Position numbers and translations under genes: made by a program. From positions 1 to 33,919 of the IMG/VR virus record IMGVR_UViG_3300027770_000162: a stretch of DNA of 33,919 bases; one strand, written 5' to 3'. Positions 19,493 through 27,759 of the stretch are shown piece by piece (position 1 is the stretch's first letter; each line of letters opens with the position of its first letter). Origin of the DNA: a virus. The notes under the pieces were generated by a model, which saw nothing but the letters and a program-made list of their open reading frames with translations, had not been told where the DNA came from and did not search any database.

Positions 19493-21042
19493 CCCGCCTG
19501 ATACACTACGTCTGTGGATGCCCATTCGATCTGCAAGCCTTGGCTGGCGCTCTGAAGTTGTGTGCCGCCGCAGTAGCCAATGCCGGTAATCCCGATCCAT
19601 GTATTTTGGATCGTATTGTTGTCTCCCCACAGCCCGCTGTCCCACAGGGCCGTATTCCAAGCCCCAGAAACCGATGGCGTAAAGGTCAGGGGCGCGGTGG
19701 TGTTGGAGGTGTCAAAGTCCACATTCATGCCAACAAAGAGGGCCGGTGAACCGTTTGAGAAGATGGATGGCCGAGCGCGGGTGAAGTACTTCTTAACGCC
19801 CCTCGTGCCAAAATAGTTGAACGCCTGAAGCGCCACCGCAGTAATGTTCGCGCCATCGTCCGCGTAGGTATCGTCCCACGCAACGTAGACAATGCCGGTG
19901 CCGCCGAAATACGGATCGTCGTCAAATATTTCCCAGCAAGTCGCGGGCCAGCCGGTAAATTGTGCCCACGACTTTGTGATCGTGTTCATGACATATTGCT
20001 GCTGTTGGCCGGTTGCCACAGGCACGTTGATCCAGACGGCATTGCGCTTGGCGTTGTAGACAATCTGCCAGCCAACAGCCGCATGGTCGCCGCCATAGCT
20101 AGTGGTCGCCGCCGTAATGGCTCCCTGAATCTTGTTAGACAGGGCTACGCGCGGGTCTAGGCGTGACGACTGTAGCGACCCCGCCATAGGCATCAGGCCG
20201 TCATAGGTAAGGATCAGGAGGTCGCCGCCCCACTTAAGCATACAGCGGGTGCCTATGGGAGAGCCGAGCTTCCAGACGCCGATCAGCGCCCATGTGTTGG
20301 CGCTGGCCGGGTCGGTGCCGCTGTAGACGATGACCTCGCCCGTGCTGGTGATGAAGGCTAGGTTGTCGTCAACACCATAACCGGCATCCAGTGTCCATGT
20401 GTCCAGATCGACAAGGTGACCACCGAACCGCGCCACCGCGCTCAGGTCCACCTTCTGCGCCGCGCCGCCGACCGCGTTGGTCGGCAGATACCACGCCACC
20501 AGCGTGTTTTTCTGAAAGAACCAAACGCGGTTTTTGAACAAGCAGATGTTGGCAAGCGTGGTCGTGGTCACGCCGGTAATGGCTACAGCCGAGGCCGCGT
20601 CCACACGCAACCAAGTCGTGCCGTCCCACAGGATCGGCTTGTCCACACCGTTGACGGCATACAGGTAGGATGTGCCAGCGGTGTTGGTGACGTTGATATA
20701 TTCCCAGATGCCATTGGTCAGACCGCTGACCGCAGCAGCGCCAACCGCGCCAGCCGTTGTGACGTCGTAGAGTTTACCCGCTGATGTGATGGCGTAGAGC
20801 TTGGTGGACCCGCCATACGAATAGGTCATCAGCGTCTGGACTTCGCCGTCTAGGCCGGTGGCGTGTTCCGAGTAGCCGCCACGCAAGACGACGTTACTGA
20901 CGGTCGGGAACATATTGGTTAGCGTTACCGCGTCAGTCGCCTCCATGTTGGCAAAGCTGTCGCGGGCGTTCCAGCCGCCCACGGGGGCGGGCAGGGACTG
21001 TACTTGAGCCGCAGCGCCCTGAACGAGGCTCCTAACGGCCAT
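19477..21042 (-). CDS. Tail nozzle / hub-like protein (521 aa)
   Basis: A 521-residue beta-rich protein starting MAVRSLVQGAAAQVQSLPAP, then VGGWNARDSFANMEATDAV and LTNMFPTVSNVVLRGGYSEH. This opening is common to podovirus tail proteins of the P22 gp10 / T7 gp12 nozzle type, which form beta-propeller-like rings. Repeated strand motifs (KLYAITSAGKLYDV, YLYAVNGVDKPILW, RVWFFQKN) support a propeller. The family link is structural inference. The ATG at 21042 overlaps the adaptor gene by 11 bases; a TTG at 21072 is possible but weaker. Confidence 0.65.
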   Translation of the reverse strand: MAVRSLVQGAAAQVQSLPAPVGGWNARDSFANMEATDAVTLTNMFPTVSNVVLRGGYSEHATGLDGEVQTLMTYSYGGSTKLYAITSAGKLYDVTTAGAVGAAAVSGLTNGIWEYINVTNTAGTSYLYAVNGVDKPILWDGTTWLRVDAASAVAITGVTTTTLANICLFKNRVWFFQKNTLVAWYLPTNAVGGAAQKVDLSAVARFGGHLVDLDTWTLDAGYGVDDNLAFITSTGEVIVYSGTDPASANTWALIGVWKLGSPIGTRCMLKWGGDLLILTYDGLMPMAGSLQSSRLDPRVALSNKIQGAITAATTSYGGDHAAVGWQIVYNAKRNAVWINVPVATGQQQQYVMNTITKSWAQFTGWPATCWEIFDDDPYFGGTGIVYVAWDDTYADDGANITAVALQAFNYFGTRGVKKYFTRARPSIFSNGSPALFVGMNVDFDTSNTTAPLTFTPSVSGAWNTALWDSGLWGDNNTIQNTWIGITGIGYCGGTQLQSASQGLQIEWASTDVVYQAGWAGV

Positions 21043-21937
21043 AGCCGCTGTCAGGAATGTTATCGTAGCCAATCAGGACGTTGCCGGGGCGGGGAGCAAA
21101 TGACAGGTTCGCCGCCGATGTGTCCTGAGCCACCGATGTGTCAAACTCAGTGAGGTAATCGCGGTAGAGCGCGGTGGTGTCAAATCCCTTGGCTTGGAAG
21201 TACTTCAGCTTGGTCGAGAGGACCATAACGCGGTCGGGGTAGATACAGGTATCGGTGTCTACCGTGAAGCTGTTCTTGATGGCGCCAGCCGCGCTCCTAG
21301 CCCAACCCTTGCTGCGGTACTCAAAGCCCAGATACTCAGCCGTGGAGTTACCGGGCCAGATTTGGAAATAGCCGCCGTACAGCCTCCAGCGGATGCGCGG
21401 GCCGGTGCTGATATAGCCCGACAGCAGCCATTCCCATTGCTGGGCGCTTTCGGGGCCGAGCATTTCCCAGTGCTTTGATTTGTCCCATTGGGTGCGCGGG
21501 ACGATGGCGTCATAGTCGTCCGGTAGGTCGTATTTGACCTTCTGGAAATAGATTGTGCCAGCAGTCTCAGCCTCAGTGGAGTACTGAGACACCGTGACTT
21601 GCGTAGACGAATCCACGCTGGTGATGAAGGTGGCGTTAGGAAAGCCGGTCCCCACGACCATGTAGGTCGTATCCAAACTAGCGGTCGAGGGGATGCCGGT
21701 TATGACGAGTGATGTCGTGCTGTAAGTGCCCGTGGTCGTCGTGTACTCAGTGAAGAATGAATGAGGCTGAGTCAGTTCGCGCCAATCTGCCTTACGCAGC
21801 AGTTCGTAACCGCTGGCGTTCATTAGCGCCAGAATTTGAATTACGTCCTGATTGGTGTTGCCAGCTACGCTGACTGGGGTAGGTACGCCCAGTTCATTCG
21901 TAACTTGCTGCACCAGTTGAAGCATCGTGCTCGACAT
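21032..21937 (-). CDS. Head-tail adaptor / gp4-like tail accessory protein (301 aa)
   Basis: A 301-residue protein with a helical N-terminus (MLQLVQQVTNELGVPTP, then LMNASGYELLRKADWRELTQ) and a beta-rich insert. Later come KYDLPDDYDAIVPRTQWD and YLGFEYRSKGWA, and a C-terminal helical part with LKYFQAKGFDTTALYRDYL. The order and motifs fit podovirus adaptors of the P22 gp4 / T7 gp11 type, which connect portal and nozzle. GGAAAG lies 9 bases before the ATG. The start overlaps the end of the previous gene by 44 bases, a rather long overlap. Confidence 0.65.
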   Translation of the reverse strand: MSSTMLQLVQQVTNELGVPTPVSVAGNTNQDVIQILALMNASGYELLRKADWRELTQPHSFFTEYTTTTGTYSTTSLVITGIPSTASLDTTYMVVGTGFPNATFITSVDSSTQVTVSQYSTEAETAGTIYFQKVKYDLPDDYDAIVPRTQWDKSKHWEMLGPESAQQWEWLLSGYISTGPRIRWRLYGGYFQIWPGNSTAEYLGFEYRSKGWARSAAGAIKNSFTVDTDTCIYPDRVMVLSTKLKYFQAKGFDTTALYRDYLTEFDTSVAQDTSAANLSFAPRPGNVLIGYDNIPDSGYGR

Positions 21938-22466
21938 CAGTCACTTCTTTCCTTGGACGCCCACGGAGCGGCTTGCGCTCCTCCATGAGGATGCTGAGTT
22001 GTTCTTTCAGCGCGTCGAGCTCCAGCCGCGTTTTGGAAAGTTCGTCAGTGTGCTGAGACAGGCCCTTGGCTGACAAGAACGCCTTAGCGCGTTCTCTCAT
22101 TGCCACGGCACCCATGCCAACACGCTGCATTTGCGCGTCTGTAGCCGTCGCCACTTGGTCAACGGTCTGGAACTTGAGAATCTGCAATTCGGCCAGTTGA
22201 ACTTCACTGATGTCTTCAGGACGCTCTTTGTGCCACTCAACGAGCGGCATACCGATTACAACATTCTGGTTGTTCTGCATCTGATAGTAGAGCCACTGGC
22301 GCGGGAACCGTTCTTTATGGTGTTCCCGCACCGGAGTCTCAACGATGTTAGTTTTGTCACCCGGAACCATAATCCGAATGAAACTCTCGCCTTTGTGAGG
22401 CGCTTTGTCGAACTCATAGAACTCAACGTGTAGGTGCGAATCGGCGTTGGCGATGTCCGAATCCAT
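21894..22466 (-). CDS. Hypothetical virion-module protein with coiled-coil (190 aa)
   Basis: A 190-residue protein. The first half is beta-rich (VEFYEFDKAPHKGESFIRIM, RQWLYYQMQNN). The middle is helical with a short helix-hairpin-helix-like phrase (VATATDAQMQRVGMGAVAMR). The end is a coiled-coil (ELSKTRLELDALKEQLSIL) plus a basic patch KPLRGRPRKE, an AT-hook-like RGRPRK. That patch could touch DNA, for example the packaged genome, which is inference. The ATG at 22466 with GGGACACC before it is preferred over an upstream start at 22502. Confidence 0.6.
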   Translation of the reverse strand: MDSDIANADSHLHVEFYEFDKAPHKGESFIRIMVPGDKTNIVETPVREHHKERFPRQWLYYQMQNNQNVVIGMPLVEWHKERPEDISEVQLAELQILKFQTVDQVATATDAQMQRVGMGAVAMRERAKAFLSAKGLSQHTDELSKTRLELDALKEQLSILMEERKPLRGRPRKEVTDVEHDASTGAASYE

Positions 22467-22477
22467 AGGGGTGTCCC

Positions 22478-22840
22478 TTATGCGGTGGTGATTGACGCCC
22501 AAGTGGTAGCACTGGGCGCGAAAAGAAGCACAGTCTTGGCGGTGGCAATCGTAAGGCTGGTTGCGCCCGCGTTAATGGTCGAGGAGGTGTCGAACGGGTA
22601 AACCGTGACGGTCTGACCGCTATCGTTGCGGATGCCGACAACCGCGCCAGCTTCCGTGGGTTGGAGCTTTACGCCGGTCGAAGCCGCCGAGGTGGTGATG
22701 GTGTTCCATACCGCCGAAAGCTGCAAAGCAGTAGCCGCCGTGGAGCCGGTAGCAACAAGGCCAACAGCCCCATCGCCGTTGATCGAAATAGAGGCAAGCG
22801 GGGAATTGCCCGAAGCCAGAACGCGAGAGGGGATTGCCAT
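22478..22840 (-). CDS. Beta-rich decoration-like protein (120 aa)
   Basis: A 120-residue Ala/Thr/Ser/Val-rich protein starting MAIPSRVLASGNSPLASISI. It shows repeated short strands (GDGAVGLVATG, VKLQPTEAGAVVGIRNDSG, VTVYPFDTSSTINAGA, KTVLLFAPSATTWASI) and few charged residues. This composition is typical of small jelly-roll or Ig-like head proteins. AAAGGACAC before the ATG at 22840 supports that start over an upstream one at 22882. It lies directly after the glycosyltransferase fusion gene (1 base gap). Confidence 0.6.
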   Translation of the reverse strand: MAIPSRVLASGNSPLASISINGDGAVGLVATGSTAATALQLSAVWNTITTSAASTGVKLQPTEAGAVVGIRNDSGQTVTVYPFDTSSTINAGATSLTIATAKTVLLFAPSATTWASITTA

Positions 22841-22841
22841 G

Positions 22842-24809
22842 TTAGTGTCCTTTTGTCCTAACAAACCATGTGAAGTTGTCACCGAGGTCTAGTTGTAGCC
22901 CATTCGCCGCAACATACTCGTCCACGGCACGTTTCACGCCCCATTGGGGGTAGTCAACATTATCATAATCGTGGCCGCATAGTAAGCCACCGACGCGGAC
23001 CTTACCAGACCACGCTTCGATGTCAGAATAACAGCCTTCGTAGCTGTGGTCTGCGTCAATGAATACGAAGTCCAGACCATCCTCAACGTCTACCGCTGCG
23101 GCCACAGACTTCTTGCGGTGAATGATCGCGCGGTCTGCAAATGGCGCTACCGCGCTCTGCGTCATGCGGAAATAACTTTCCTGCGACTCGTCGCTCAAGG
23201 TCGCATGGTAATCGCCGGATGCCTCAAGGCTTAGGTCATAGTCGCCCCATGAGTCGATCATATGCAGCGTCATATCCGGCCTTGATGCCAGCAGGCGTTC
23301 AGATAGCGATCCGGCAAACACGCCAATCTCTGCGCCAGTGATACTGCCTTGCGGCAGGCGAGAGAGTATCTCACGCGCCCTTTCGTCCACGGCGTTCTCT
23401 GGCAAGCCCTCACGAGCTATGTGCGCCAGCAGGCCATCACCAGCCACCGTGATGATGCCGGTGTACCGCTGGGCATATTCAATGAAATCCTGCGCCTGAC
23501 CCGCCATCCACGGGGCGCATTTGAATGTGCGCTCTCCGTAAAGTACGTCCATCACAGGCTCGCTATTGTTCCATGACTGCTGGTAAGCATGGTGGTCGTC
23601 GCCAGTGTAGCAGCTATCAACGCCGAACAGGTGCAGGGTGCGGCAACCGCCAAGCTCCGCGAGTAGCATGGCCTTCAGGGCCACCGTGGTTCCTGCGCCC
23701 AGAAGATGCACGGGGCGCTCGACTTCATCCCTTAGAAGCCCCTCAACGCCCTCAGACTGACAATGAAACAGCGTAACCTGTTGGCCGTCCAGCAAGTCAA
23801 ATATCGCCGGGTCGCATTGTGAGCCGATATAATAGCGGATATGCGGCTGCGGCTTTGAAACGAACGCTGCGTTTTCGGGGCGGGCGTCTAGGATAACGTG
23901 CGCGTCTGGAGTGATGCCTTGGGTCATAAGGTAGTTCGCCGCGCCATTCAGCGCCCATACTTCCTGCCCTATGCTTTGCCGACGCCTCAAGACGTTCAAC
24001 TCGCCCTTTAGGGACGGCCCGCCCCCGACGATGCAAACCTGACGGTCGTGGTGCTTCCAGTCAAAATCAAACCACGGAAGGTCGCGCTCGCAAGCGCCCA
24101 CGATGTTGTCGTGGATTTGCTGCTTGTCGGTATTGCACACCGCATCAAGCTCGACGCGGGTGATGCCGCCCTCCTTCCATACCGCAGGAACCCAGCCGGT
24201 AGGAACCTCGTGCGGGCGTGGATTGCCGTGGAACACCACAACCGACGCCTTGTTGGGCGCAGCGCCACCAGAAACTTTGTAGCTAACAAAGGAGTCGGGC
24301 AGAATGGTTTGCCAGATGTCGGGTTTGCCGGTGTAAGCGGTTTCAATCCACGCTTGGTCGCCGCCTATGATTTGGGGCATCTGAGAGCGCACCCAGTACA
24401 TCCAAATGTCTTGCGTCTTGGGCGTCACACGCCACGCCATAACAGACGACTGGAGGCCGTGGGCGCGGTAGAAGTCCCGCAGGATGGCGAAGTCCCCGGA
24501 ATAGTCAGCAACCGCGTCCAGACGCCCTGTGATGACCGTATCGAGGTCCAGATACAGCACACGCTCTCCGTCCGCGAAAACGCCAGCCTTGAACAGCGCA
24601 AGTTTGTTCCACCAGCCCCGGATGCCGGGAACGGGCAGGGGGCGCACTTCTACGTTGGGGCCGTAATCTCCGTCTTCGTCGGTGAAGACAATGAACTTGC
24701 CGGGGTAGCCCTCAAGCAAGTTGCGGCGCACCATATCGTTCAGGATGCGGACGTACTCGACGCCGCGCCCAAGATAGTTTCCTGCGTTAACGCAGACGAC
24801 GTTTAACAT
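22842..24809 (-). CDS. Three-domain glycosyltransferase / MptE-like (DUF115) / methyltransferase fusion
   Basis: A 655-residue fusion. Residues 1-215 form a glycosyltransferase-A-like domain with strand LNVVCVNAGNYLG, a nucleotide-sugar D-x-D in LYLDLDT (88-90), and GGDQAWIETAY (149-159), as in GT8-like enzymes. Residues 256-465 resemble the MptE-like/DUF115 domain of motility-associated flagellin-modifying proteins: CIVGGGPSLK (259-268), VWALNGAANYL, PDAHVILDAR, LLGAGTTVALKA and LHLFGVDSCY. Residues 491-655 are a class I SAM methyltransferase (type 24): GAEIGVFAGSLS, FIDADHSYEG (583-592) and GLLCGHDYD. It probably glycosylates and methylates a surface glycan or virion protein. GAGGAATC precedes the ATG at 24809. 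It is uninterrupted and sits between decoration-like genes. Confidence 0.75.
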   Translation of the reverse strand: MLNVVCVNAGNYLGRGVEYVRILNDMVRRNLLEGYPGKFIVFTDEDGDYGPNVEVRPLPVPGIRGWWNKLALFKAGVFADGERVLYLDLDTVITGRLDAVADYSGDFAILRDFYRAHGLQSSVMAWRVTPKTQDIWMYWVRSQMPQIIGGDQAWIETAYTGKPDIWQTILPDSFVSYKVSGGAAPNKASVVVFHGNPRPHEVPTGWVPAVWKEGGITRVELDAVCNTDKQQIHDNIVGACERDLPWFDFDWKHHDRQVCIVGGGPSLKGELNVLRRRQSIGQEVWALNGAANYLMTQGITPDAHVILDARPENAAFVSKPQPHIRYYIGSQCDPAIFDLLDGQQVTLFHCQSEGVEGLLRDEVERPVHLLGAGTTVALKAMLLAELGGCRTLHLFGVDSCYTGDDHHAYQQSWNNSEPVMDVLYGERTFKCAPWMAGQAQDFIEYAQRYTGIITVAGDGLLAHIAREGLPENAVDERAREILSRLPQGSITGAEIGVFAGSLSERLLASRPDMTLHMIDSWGDYDLSLEASGDYHATLSDESQESYFRMTQSAVAPFADRAIIHRKKSVAAAVDVEDGLDFVFIDADHSYEGCYSDIEAWSGKVRVGGLLCGHDYDNVDYPQWGVKRAVDEYVAANGLQLDLGDNFTWFVRTKGH

Positions 24810-24831
24810 GATTCCTCGCAATGGAAGTCTA

Positions 24832-24851
24832 CGCCCCCCCGAAGGGGGGCG
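24832..24851 (-). terminator. 8-bp GC hairpin with TTCG tetraloop
   Basis: On the minus strand CGCCCCCC pairs perfectly with GGGGGGCG around a TTCG loop, an exceptionally stable RNA hairpin in the direction of late transcription. It lies 9 bases after the stop of the decoration-like gene at 24861 and 22 bases before the fusion-gene ATG. No U-tract follows, so partial termination or 3-prime-end protection of the coat transcript is as likely as full termination. Confidence 0.65.
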
Positions 24852-24860
24852 CAGGGCATA

Positions 24861-25403
24861 CTAGGTGGTCGGGCCTTGCATATGCGGACGGTTCATGGAG
24901 CAAACCACGGTGGAGGTCGTGGCAGTCACGGTCGTCAGGTTAGCAGAAGCCAAACCAAGGACGTTCTTACCAGCAGCCGAGGTCTGCATCAGGCGACCAG
25001 TCGTGGCCGATTGATACATACGACGGGTGCCAGCCGGGTCCACCTTTACGGCGGTTTTCTTCACAACGGCGAGGCCGCTGATCTGATACCAACCGAAGGA
25101 CGCCGCCAGATTGGCGGACATCGCGACGGCGACAGGCTGCGACAGGTTAGCCGTATTGGGGCTAAGAGCCGTCTGGTAGGTGGTCGGGCTGTAGGTGACA
25201 ACCGAGCCAACAACCGTGGACGCCACGCCGACAAGGAGAATGAACTCCCCTTCGCCGTAGGTCGGGTCGAAAGCGCGGGCAACCATACCCAACATCGTCG
25301 GCGGGGTGGGAACGGCAGAGGAGCCATTCGCCATCGTTACGCCAGCATCGGTATTAGCGATCTGGAGCAGGCCGACTTTGGGTTCGTCAAAAGTATAAGC
25401 CAT
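24861..25403 (-). CDS. Head decoration-like structural protein (180 aa)
   Basis: A 180-residue protein starting MAYTFDEPKVGLLQIANTDA, rich in Ala/Thr/Val with few charges. Strands such as FILLVGVASTVVGSVVTYS and SFGWYQISGLAVVKKTAVKV suggest a beta fold. It lies immediately downstream of the coat gene and just before the terminator-like hairpin, the usual position of a capsid decoration or stabilising protein. No family is certain. Confidence 0.6.
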   Translation of the reverse strand: MAYTFDEPKVGLLQIANTDAGVTMANGSSAVPTPPTMLGMVARAFDPTYGEGEFILLVGVASTVVGSVVTYSPTTYQTALSPNTANLSQPVAVAMSANLAASFGWYQISGLAVVKKTAVKVDPAGTRRMYQSATTGRLMQTSAAGKNVLGLASANLTTVTATTSTVVCSMNRPHMQGPTT

Positions 25404-25427
25404 GTGCTTATCTCCTCCTTACGCTTA

Positions 25428-26429
25428 TTAGGCGATCAGGACTCCTTGGAATTGCGACCCTGAGCAAGTCAGGTTACCGGCCCATCCGATGAGTTTGACG
25501 ATGGCATCTTGGTTGACCGATTGACGTTCGCCACCAATGGGGACGAAGTTGCGATCCACATGGGGCCGGAACATCAAGTATTTGGTGTTCAGGAAGAACA
25601 TGTGGTTAGCGGTAGCGGCAGCGCCGATACCACCGTCAAGCACAACGTCAGAAGCCATACCAGCGCCGTAGTACTTCAGCGAGGCAAAGCCAGCGCCAGC
25701 CATCGACGAACCGGAGTCCGAGATACGCTGGATGGATTGCAGGGACTGAAGGTACAGGCGGTAGTAGTTGTTATCCGCCACGATCAGGTCAGGTTTGTCG
25801 GTGCCACGGATAAGCTGGACGGCCAGAGCATCCATGTATTGCTGGATGTTCGAAGCGGTCGTAGCAGAGCCGCCGTTCGTCACAGCCGAATAGGCGATGG
25901 ATTGCCAGAACGAGAAGGACGCACGGTTGATGCCGCCGTAGGTGCCGGTGGTCGGAGCATCGGGAACAGCAGCGCCCAGTCCGGTAAGGTTTTTACCGCT
26001 GTTGCCAGTGCCGTCCAGATACAAGTCACCGCTGATACGGTTAGCCAGTTGGGCTTCGGCAACATTCATACGACCGTCAAGCAGGTCGATGATGGCTTCC
26101 TTACCGCTGTTCTGGATCATTTCCAGACCAGAGATGGTCACCGCCGAAGCGTACTGGGTGATGGAGAACTGAGCCGCCGAGATCGGCGAGTTCTGGGACA
26201 CGTTCAGCACTTCGTAACCGGAGTAGCTGTTCGTGTTGTTGGTGGTGCTGTCGTTGTACATGATTTCTTGCAAAATCACGTTACCGCCAGAGAACGTCTT
26301 GACGTTCCCGCGATCCTTCAAACGGCGAAGGAGCGCGTTGTTGTTCGTCACGTTGTCGGCCAGCTCACCAGAGCGAGATTGGATATTTGTCGCAATGATG
26401 TCGCTGATCGAGCTATTGGCGAAAGCCAT
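25428..26429 (-). CDS. Major capsid (coat) protein (333 aa)
   Basis: A 333-residue protein starting MAFANSSISDIIATNIQSRS. It has LADNVTNNNALLRRLKDRGN, FSGGNVILQEIMY, AANHMFFLNTKYLMFRP and IGGERQSVNQDAIVKLIGWA, phrases seen in a widespread group of podovirus and siphovirus coat proteins assumed to have the HK97 fold. There is no N-terminal delta domain of HK97 type; a separate scaffold is encoded just upstream. Length and gene order (scaffold, coat, decoration) support the call. The gap to the scaffold gene is 20 bases. Confidence 0.8.
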   Translation of the reverse strand: MAFANSSISDIIATNIQSRSGELADNVTNNNALLRRLKDRGNVKTFSGGNVILQEIMYNDSTTNNTNSYSGYEVLNVSQNSPISAAQFSITQYASAVTISGLEMIQNSGKEAIIDLLDGRMNVAEAQLANRISGDLYLDGTGNSGKNLTGLGAAVPDAPTTGTYGGINRASFSFWQSIAYSAVTNGGSATTASNIQQYMDALAVQLIRGTDKPDLIVADNNYYRLYLQSLQSIQRISDSGSSMAGAGFASLKYYGAGMASDVVLDGGIGAAATANHMFFLNTKYLMFRPHVDRNFVPIGGERQSVNQDAIVKLIGWAGNLTCSGSQFQGVLIA

Positions 26430-26449
26430 GTTAAAGCCCTTTCATTGAA

Positions 26450-27397
26450 TCAGAAACGCTCACTCATGCTGTTGAATTGTTCCAAGAGCAGTGCGCGTCT
26501 ATCTTGCGCTTTGGTTGAAGTCGTGGCTCCGGGTGTGGAGCTTCTAACGGAAACCGCTGCTGCCTTAGCGGCTTTCGCCGCCCTATTGGCCGCTGACTTT
26601 CTTTCGGTTTCAGCTTCGGCTTGTCGGCTCTGCTGAGACTTCTGGAACAAGTCATCGTCAAGGCGTATCGCCTTTTCATAGGCGTCTTCCAGCGTAGTCG
26701 CCACGCCGCTCTGTAGGAGCTGGATCATGGTCGGCCTTGCGTCCTCAAAATATTCGGCTTTGTCAGCAAAACTGTTGATCTCGCTGAGAAGCGTTTGATT
26801 CTGAGCTTCTTCCTGCTGTTGTTTATACCCTACAATCTCGCCACGCACACTATTTAGTTCGTTTTGCAGATTGTAGATCATTGGATCAACCGGACCCCCA
26901 GCGGGAGGGTAATACTCCGATCCGTCCAAAGTGATGCCGTACTGCTGCGCCAACTGGGCGAGGTACGCTCGTTTTTGTTCTGGCGCGCTGGTCCGCAGAA
27001 CGTGGTCTGCTTGCATCAGGGCCTGTACGGCTTGCGCGGGCTGGATGCCCAAGCCACGAATGGTGTTCTCGTAGGGCTGGATGGCCTGCTGCATCTGTTC
27101 AGCAAACTGGGCCTTGACCCTCAGTGGCTCGACGCCGTTGCGGGTTTCCTCGTCGCGCTGCCAGATGTACTCACGCAGCTTGGGGTCAACGGTCTGCCAC
27201 GGTTCGTGGTACTCCCGCTTCCAGCTTGACGGCGGCTTGGCCCAGACGGGTTCTTCAGCGGCTTCTTCTGGTTCCTCAACCTCAACCGGCTGGGCTTCCT
27301 GTGGCGCTTCGGCTTCCTCAAACTGCTGCATGAGCAGTTCCTTGCGGTCAACTGTGTCTTCGGTGGGTTCGACTTGATCTTGGGTGTCCACGATCAT
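26450..27397 (-). CDS. Scaffold-like protein (315 aa)
   Basis: A 315-residue protein with a very acidic N-terminus (residues 1-50, DQVEPTEDTVDRKELL, then Glu/Ala/Pro runs) and a WKREYHEPWQTVDP motif. A helical middle (YENTIRGLGIQPAQAVQALM) and a C-terminal coiled-coil with a basic Lys/Ala end (ERKSAANRAAKAAKAAA) follow. This order of acidic N-terminus, coiled coil and basic coat-binding C-terminus is characteristic of scaffolding proteins. Its gene directly precedes the coat gene. No protease motif was seen. The ATG is in an ATGA overlap with the preceding gene. Confidence 0.7.
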   Translation of the reverse strand: MIVDTQDQVEPTEDTVDRKELLMQQFEEAEAPQEAQPVEVEEPEEAAEEPVWAKPPSSWKREYHEPWQTVDPKLREYIWQRDEETRNGVEPLRVKAQFAEQMQQAIQPYENTIRGLGIQPAQAVQALMQADHVLRTSAPEQKRAYLAQLAQQYGITLDGSEYYPPAGGPVDPMIYNLQNELNSVRGEIVGYKQQQEEAQNQTLLSEINSFADKAEYFEDARPTMIQLLQSGVATTLEDAYEKAIRLDDDLFQKSQQSRQAEAETERKSAANRAAKAAKAAAVSVRSSTPGATTSTKAQDRRALLLEQFNSMSERF

Positions 27398-27759
27398 TTC
27401 CTTTTAAGCTGCTTCAGAATCTTGTTGGCCTGTCTGTCGCTCATGTCGGATAGTTGCCTGTGCAATCCCTCGCGTCGGTCGGCCTTGGGCGGCGCTGCAA
27501 CCTTTGTCTCCATCTTCTCGTTGCCGACCTCAAAACAGTTGTGGCGCTTGAGAAGTTCGCGGTGTTCAGTGCGCGACGTAATCATCTTGCCGTCGATCAT
27601 GTTCTTGTACGGATCAATGTCGCGAATAAGCATAGGGGCGCTGATGGTTTCAGACCGCTTGGACCCGTGATCGTAGTCATCACGCAGATATGTACATTCC
27701 CCACCCTCGAACGTGGCGAGAAGGCCCTTGCTGTCGTAGGTGGCGCGGTAACGGCTCAT
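27394..27759 (-). CDS. Hypothetical head-module protein (121 aa)
   Basis: A 121-residue charged protein. Residues 1-30 look like a small beta domain (YRATYDSKGLLATFEGGECT). Next comes DIDPYKNMIDGKMITSRTEH followed by LLKRHNCFEVGNE, a phrase I associate with many podovirus head-region proteins of unknown role. The C-terminus is a basic helix (MSDRQANKILKQLKRK). It is coupled to both neighbours by ATGA overlaps. Possibly an assembly factor; no function can be assigned. Confidence 0.6.
   Translation of the reverse strand: MSRYRATYDSKGLLATFEGGECTYLRDDYDHGSKRSETISAPMLIRDIDPYKNMIDGKMITSRTEHRELLKRHNCFEVGNEKMETKVAAPPKADRREGLHRQLSDMSDRQANKILKQLKRK

Noticed and set aside
24048-24806. 252-residue plus-strand frame opposite the glycosyltransferase fusion
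   Set aside because: Antisense shadow; the minus strand carries clear domain motifs over the same bases.
25509-26636. 375-residue open frame on the plus strand
   Set aside because: It lies antisense to the coat and scaffold genes, has no ribosome-binding site and an arginine/valine/histidine-rich composition typical of a GC-rich antisense frame.
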